The translations under genes were made by a program, and so were the position numbers. Below, one piece after another: positions 59,826 through 64,000 of a stretch of DNA of 64,000 bases. How positions within the stretch are numbered: the stretch's first letter is position 1; the number at the start of each line of letters is the position of its first letter. The stretch is from NCBI RefSeq assembly GCF_003265705.1, contig NW_020313057.1:1184880-1248879 (forward strand). Direction: 5' to 3'. The stretch comes from Callorhinus ursinus. Its lineage: Eukaryota > Chordata > Mammalia > Carnivora > Otariidae. Below the pieces are notes generated by a model. The model was given only the letters and a program-made list of their open reading frames with translations, was not told the origin of the DNA and made no database searches.

Positions 59826-60195
59826 AGTTTTCTGTAGAAGATGTAACAAATTATTGCAATATTGGTGGCTTAAAACAGCAGAAGTTCTGGACTCTGGAAG
59901 TCCAAAATCAGTATCACTGGGCTGAAATCAAGGTGTTAACAAAGCTATTTTCCTATACACTCGGGGAGAGAATCCATTCCTTACCTCATGTTATTTCTTG
60001 GTGTGTGGGCGCATCACTTCAATATCTGGCTCTGCCTTCATATCACATTCTTCTGTGTGTGTGTGTGCGCGCACGCACACACACACACACACGCAAATTT
60101 CCTTCTGCTTCTCTAGTGAGGATCCATGATTACATTGAGGGTTCACTGATTCAATGATCTAAGATAATCTCATTTCAATAATCTTTAAGAAATGA
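59826..60195 (-). repeat. Right LTR of the MaLR provirus
   Basis: Starts 'gaattagttttctgtagaag' and shows 'tggtggcttaaaacagcaga' and 'gggagagaatccattcctta'. It carries its own (TG)n(CG)n(CA)n tract at 60054-60095. The distal end is decayed, so the boundary with the L1M at about 60195 is approximate. Confidence 0.7.
60054..60095. repeat. Palindromic (TG)n(CG)n(CA)n tract
   Basis: Alternating pyrimidine-purine for 42 bases, centred on GCGCGC at 60067-60072, with arms of about 16 bases that pair with one mismatch. It could form a hairpin or Z-DNA. Confidence 0.9.
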
Positions 60196-60432
60196 AACGT
60201 CATGTTATTAGTAGAATAGACACATAGACTAATGACATGCAAAAGACAGCTCTGAAAGTGACCCAGGAAGATAAGGGAATTTGGCATGTAATAGAATTGG
60301 CATTACATGTCAAAGTGTGAAAGATGGATTATTTAAATTCATGATATTTAGACAATTAACTATCCATAAGATAGAAATTAAAACTAAATTACTCAACATG
60401 ATACAGAAACTTTCTGCTAAAGATCTCAGTGT

Positions 60433-60629
60433 TAAAAGCAAAACTTTTTTTTAAGATTTTATTTATTCATGAGAGACAGAGAGAGAGAGAGGCAGAGGGA
60501 GAAGCAGACTCCCAAGGAGCAGGGAGCCCGATGCGGGACTCGATCCCAGGACTCTGGGATCATGACCTGAGCCGAAGGCAGACGCTTAACCATCTGAGCC
60601 ACCCAGGCGCCTAAAAGCAAAACTTTTTT
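60433..60629 (-). mobile_element. CAN-SINE with 18-bp TSD
   Basis: Body 60451-60611, short (about 160 bp), with the head complement 'gagccacccaggcgcc' at right. Direct repeats taaaagcaaaactttttt at 60433-60450 and 60612-60629 are identical. It is among the least diverged SINEs here. Confidence 0.93.
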
Positions 60630-60789
60630 ATATGAAAATATCTTAATGAACTTGATATAAGGTAGGATTATTTAATTAAGAAATGAAATAACATACCTAA
60701 GGGATAAAAATGAGATAGGCAATTATATTAAAATTATAAACTGCTTTGGTTCAAAGCCAAACACCAGTAACAAAAGTTTCAGTGTAGTC

Positions 60790-61128
60790 TTTTAATTTTA
60801 ATTTTTTTAATTCCAATATAATTAATATATAATGTTATCTTAGTTTAAGGTGTACAATATAGTGATTCAACAATTCCATACATTTCTCAATGCACATCAT
60901 GATAAGTGTACTCTTAATCCCCATCACCTTTTTTATCCAACCCCTGAACCCCCTCCCCTCTGGCAATCACCACCTTTTTCTCTAAGACTCTGATTTTTTT
61001 GGTCCCTTTTTTCTTTGTTTTTTTTGTTCTTAAATTCCATGAGTGAATTTATGTAGTATTTGTCTTCCTCTGACTTATCTCACTTAGCATTATACTCTCT
61101 AGATCCATACATGTTATTGCAATTGGCA
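60790..61128 (-). mobile_element. 5'-truncated carnivore L1 stub
   Basis: T-rich start, 'aggtgtacaatatagtgatt', 'cttaatccccatcacc' and 'gcaattggcaag' are antisense carnivore L1 3' UTR and the final ORF2 part. The ancient sense L1M resumes immediately after it. Confidence 0.72.
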
Positions 61129-61562
61129 AGCAATCTAAGCCACATATGGAGAAAAGATGTTTGCAGATCATACAACCAACAAGGATTAGTATCCAGCATA
61201 TAACAAGAACTCTTGGAATATTTAAGAAAATGCCAAAACATGTAATAGAATAACGGGCACAGATAGAGTAAATGTCATGGAAAATTTAGAACAAGGAGAG
61301 TTGCTCAGTTATACCACCCACCTCCTCTAGCATAGCAAAAGTTAAAATTTTTGAGAATATAAAGTTTAGGTGAGGATGTCAGCAAATAAAAATTCTTATG
61401 AACTACTATAAATTGTCCTAATCAGGTTGATGTGTTATTTGACACTATCTAATAACATTGAAGATGTGCAAATTCTGTAACCTAGAAGTCTTTCCACTAG
61501 GTTTGTCCTTAAACAATGCTGTTCAGAAGAATTTTTTGTGATGACAGAAATGACTTATATTC

Positions 61563-61717
61563 ATACTGTCCAATATGGTAGCCATAGCCCGGAAAGTGAC
61601 TAATATGGATAATGGGTACTTAAAATGTGGCTAGTGTGAGAAAATAAATATTTAATATTTAAATAATTTAAATTGAATTAAAGCATGTGGCTAGTGACTA
61701 TTACCTTGGACAACATG
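61563..61717. mobile_element. hAT-like element, second copy
   Basis: Left end 'tactgtccaatatgg' and right end 'ccttggacaacatgg' are imperfect inverted repeats. 'aaaatgtggctagtgtgaga' is shared with 3267-3430. It sits within the ancient L1M C-terminal region, which continues at about 61725. Confidence 0.65.
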
Positions 61718-61895
61718 GCCTTAGAAAAATCTCATAGGACATAGACAGAAAGATGTTCAATTCTGCATTTGTTGCAGGAGCTAAAAGCTAGAAATAATTG
61801 TAACTGGTCATAAATAAGGAAATATATAAATATATTTGGGTATATTCTAGGACAGTTAAAATGAATGAACTGGAACTATGCATATTACACTGGTA

Positions 61896-62330
61896 GGGGT
61901 AAATACCAAGCTGCTCTGACAATGAGAACCTAAAATTCTGTGGCTTAAATACCATGGAAGTTCATTGCTTTCTTATGGAGCAGTCTGTGTGATCAATCCA
62001 GTGAGTGGAGGTACATCTGTCTTCCAGGATTTCAGTCTCCTTCTGTCATTTGGTTTGCCCTTCCTGTACTCATCTGTATGATCAAAGCTGGGTCATGAGC
62101 AAGATCATATACCAAATGCTGGGGAAAGAGAAAAGAGGAATAGAGTAGCCATTTCCTTTTAAGAAAGTAAGAGGGAGTTCTACTCATTTCTGCTAGCATT
62201 CTAAAACCTTAGTTACATTAGAGATGGGAAATGAAGTCTCTCACTGGACAGGTATAACCTTGGGAAGAAGACCAGAGTGGATTTCGGCAGACAACCAACA
62301 ATGTGACTCACTTTTTCCTACTGGCCACCC
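61896..62330. other. Unassigned sequence, possibly an old repeat
   Basis: The text 'gtggcttaaataccatggaa' and following resembles LTR- or transposon-derived sequence, but I could not name it. Confidence 0.35.
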
Positions 62331-62975
62331 AAATATCTCTAGACACATTTCTTCTCTCCCATGTAACACTCCCCTCACAAGATAGACGATTTAAAGTTCC
62401 AGACAGTATGGCAAACAACTGGCCAAAATTTCTCGGCTAGATGTGGTTGTCTCCATTAGGTCTGGACGTATCTTTCCATGGTCTAGCCCTTTCTGAAAAC
62501 AGGTTGTGGCCCATGCACCCTCCTACACTATGACATAGACAAATCCAGAATGCAAGAAGGAAGAACTGCAATAACACCCCCCCCCCCATTCAGTGATCCA
62601 TAGAAGTCACCAAACATTGGTGCTCAGTAATCAGAGACACTCCTTGCCCGGACAGAGAAGTAAGTTCCTTGCTTTGCCAATCTGTCTACATCAGCTTCTT
62701 AGGGTAACTCCCTTGTTTTTGTTTTTGTTTTTTTTATGGTCCCTGTCTTACCCTCTAAGAATTTCTTTTTTGTCCATTCACTTTGGGACACATCTGAGGA
62801 GGGTGTTTATGCTCAAGATTAAACCATTCTTGGGGACTTCATGGGTGAAAAAATCAGAGAATTTTGCGAGTTAGAGTTTGGATTTTTTGATAGTATAATT
62901 CTTTGAAGAATTTTGTGTAAGCTAAATCTGTTTACATCCTGTCCAATTCTTCTCCCATTAGCCACATTCAAAATT
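62331..62975. other. Intergenic DNA, nothing recognised
   Basis: It contains a C-run near 62577-62587 and a T-rich tract near 62717-62735. The 93-residue frame at 62593-62874 matches no protein I know. Confidence 0.45.
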
Positions 62976-64000
62976 CTTTTTTTTAAATTTTTTATTGTTA
63001 TGTTAATCACCATACATTACATCATTAGTTTTTGATGTAGTGTTCCATGATTCATTGTTTGTGCATAACACCCAGTGCTCCACGCAGAATGTGCCCTCTT
63101 TAATACCCATCACCAGGTTAACCCATCCCCCCACCCTCCTCCCCTCTAGAACCCTCAGTTTGTTTTTCAGAGTCCATCATCTCTCATGGTTCGTCTCCCC
63201 CTCTGACTTACTCCCCCTTCATTCTTCCCCTCCTGCTATCTTCTTCTTTTTTTTTCTTAACATATGTTGCATTATTTGTTTCAGAAGTACAGCTCTATGA
63301 TTCAACAGTCTTGCACAATTCACAGCACTCACCACAGCACATACCCTACCCAATGTCTATTACCCAGCCACCCCATCCCTCCCACCCACCCCCCACCACT
63401 CCAGCAACACTCGGTTTGTTTCCTGAGATTAAGAATTCCTCATATCAGGGAGGTCATATGATACAGGTCTTTCTCTAATTGACTTATTTCACTCATCATA
63501 ACACCTTCCAGTTCTATCCACGTCGTTGCAAATGGCAAGATCTCATTCCTTTTGATGTCTGCATAATATTCCATTGTGTATATATACCACCTCTTCTTTA
63601 TCCATTCATCTGTCGATGGACATCTTGGCTCTTTCCACAGTTTGGCTATTGTGGACATTGCTGCTATAAACATTGGGGTGCACATACCCCTTCGGGTCCC
63701 TACATATGTATCTTTGGGGTAAATACCCAGTAGTACAATTGCTGGATCGTATGGTAGCTCTATTTTCAACTGTTTGAGGAACCTCCATACCATTTTCCAG
63801 AGGGGTTGCAGCAGCTTGCATTCCCACCAACAGTGTAGGAGGGCTCCCCTTTCTCTGCATCCCCGCCAACATCTGTCGTTTCCTGACTTGTTAATTTTAG
63901 CCATTCGGACAGGTGTGAGGTGGTATCTCATTGAGGTTTTGATTTGGATTTCCTTGATGCCAAGTGATGTTGAGCACTTTTTCATGTGTCTGTTGGCCAT
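62976..64000 (-). mobile_element. Young carnivore L1, 3' part, running off the window
   Basis: Starts with T/A tail complement and 'attgttatgttaatcaccat', the newer carnivore L1 3' end. ORF2 begins (reading backwards) at the stop 63440-63442 and stays open to the window edge for 186 residues, including [20 protein letters not shown]. The element therefore extends beyond 64000, and its full length and integrity cannot be judged here. Confidence 0.9.
63440..64000 (-). CDS. L1 ORF2 C-terminal part (partial at the window edge)
   Basis: A 186-residue open frame covering the end of ORF2p, including the C-terminal region that follows the reverse transcriptase and binds nucleic acid in L1 elements. 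No frameshift or stop is present in this part, unlike the equivalent regions of the two other young copies, and the usual stop position is retained. It may still be broken upstream, outside the window. Host function is not implied. Confidence 0.7.
   Translation of the reverse strand: MANRHMKKCSTSLGIKEIQIKTSMRYHLTPVRMAKINKSGNDRCWRGCRERGALLHCWWECKLLQPLWKMVWRFLKQLKIELPYDPAIVLLGIYPKDTYVGTRRGMCTPMFIAAMSTIAKLWKEPRCPSTDEWIKKRWYIYTMEYYADIKRNEILPFATTWIELEGVMMSEISQLEKDLYHMTSLI

Larger units (their letters stand above)
57400..60195 (-). mobile_element. MaLR provirus (MLT1 type) with both LTRs
   Basis: The left LTR (57400-57880; in minus orientation the 3' LTR) and right LTR (about 59826-60195; the 5' LTR) share the antisense start 'attagttttc' and blocks such as 'tatcactgggctgaaatca'. 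Between them is antisense MaLR internal sequence: 'ctcaaagattcatgttcttc' next to the left LTR and 'ccaattccaaagccacttcc' with 'atcaaaatctgaattag' next to the right one. MaLR elements are nonautonomous relatives of ERVL and depended on other elements for reverse transcriptase. The interior is interrupted by another repeat (58471-59250). No coding capacity is seen. Confidence 0.75.
54600..61895 (+). mobile_element. Ancient L1M, heavily interrupted
   Basis: Sense order: ORF1 end (about 54630, 'agtgaagttgcatctcacca'), endonuclease ('gggagattttaacatacctg'), RT ('aaagtaaaaagaaggaaata'), later ORF2 (56700-57390), then after the provirus 'agaatagacacatagactaa' (60214) and C-terminal text to about 61895 ('gttaaaatgaatgaactgga'). 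Insertions are three CAN-SINEs (55666-56682), the MaLR provirus (57400-60195), a CAN-SINE (60433-60629), an L1 stub (60790-61128) and a hAT-like element (61563-61717). No frame survives. Confidence 0.65.

Overview
This window is AT-rich, repeat-dense mammalian intergenic or intronic DNA. I found no host protein-coding exon, no functional RNA gene and no CRISPR array. The source is most likely an arctoid carnivoran (bear, panda, seal or mustelid). Ten tRNA-derived CAN-SINEs carry the 'cctgggtggctcagt' head, and none has the dog (SINEC_Cf) or cat type of head. The youngest LINE-1 copies have carnivore-type 3' ends. A run of 400 N (28338-28737) shows that this is a draft assembly.

Layout. Bases 1-4977 are mostly low-repeat DNA. 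Bases 5100-7240 hold a small L1 stub and a rearranged L1 whose two halves point in opposite directions. Bases 8274-16205 are one very old L1 on the minus strand, interrupted by a CAN-SINE, a younger L1, an MLT1 LTR and a microsatellite with an L1 stub. Bases 17050-23100 hold further old minus-strand L1 pieces and a MIR. Bases 23488-33500 hold a carnivore L1 3' end split by a near-complete younger L1 (+, 23690-32876), which contains the assembly gap flanked by two almost identical 2.89 kb blocks. Bases 33935-47968 are an old, near-complete minus-strand L1 split by a second younger near-complete L1 (-, 39284-46471). Bases 48113-52689 are mostly unique, with MIR and MER5-type fragments. Bases 54600-61895 are an old plus-strand L1 interrupted by four CAN-SINEs, a MaLR (MLT1-type) provirus with both LTRs, an L1 stub and a small DNA transposon. 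The window ends inside another young L1 (-).

Nothing here forms an operon or pathway. The biology is layered transposition, and the nesting gives a relative order: ancient L1M, MIR and DNA elements first; then MaLR and carnivore L1 with the older 3' end; then L1 with the newer 3' end; then CAN-SINEs. The observations most worth following up are: (a) an internal 5' UTR deletion in the plus-strand L1 whose edges match a GT...AG intron visible in the minus-strand copy, suggesting retrotransposition of a spliced L1 RNA; (b) the duplicated block around the gap, in which both blocks share the same disabling mutations; and (c) the two young L1s facing each other as a large inverted repeat. I did not find a new gene system. 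Repeat names come from recognition of consensus features and were not checked by a database search.
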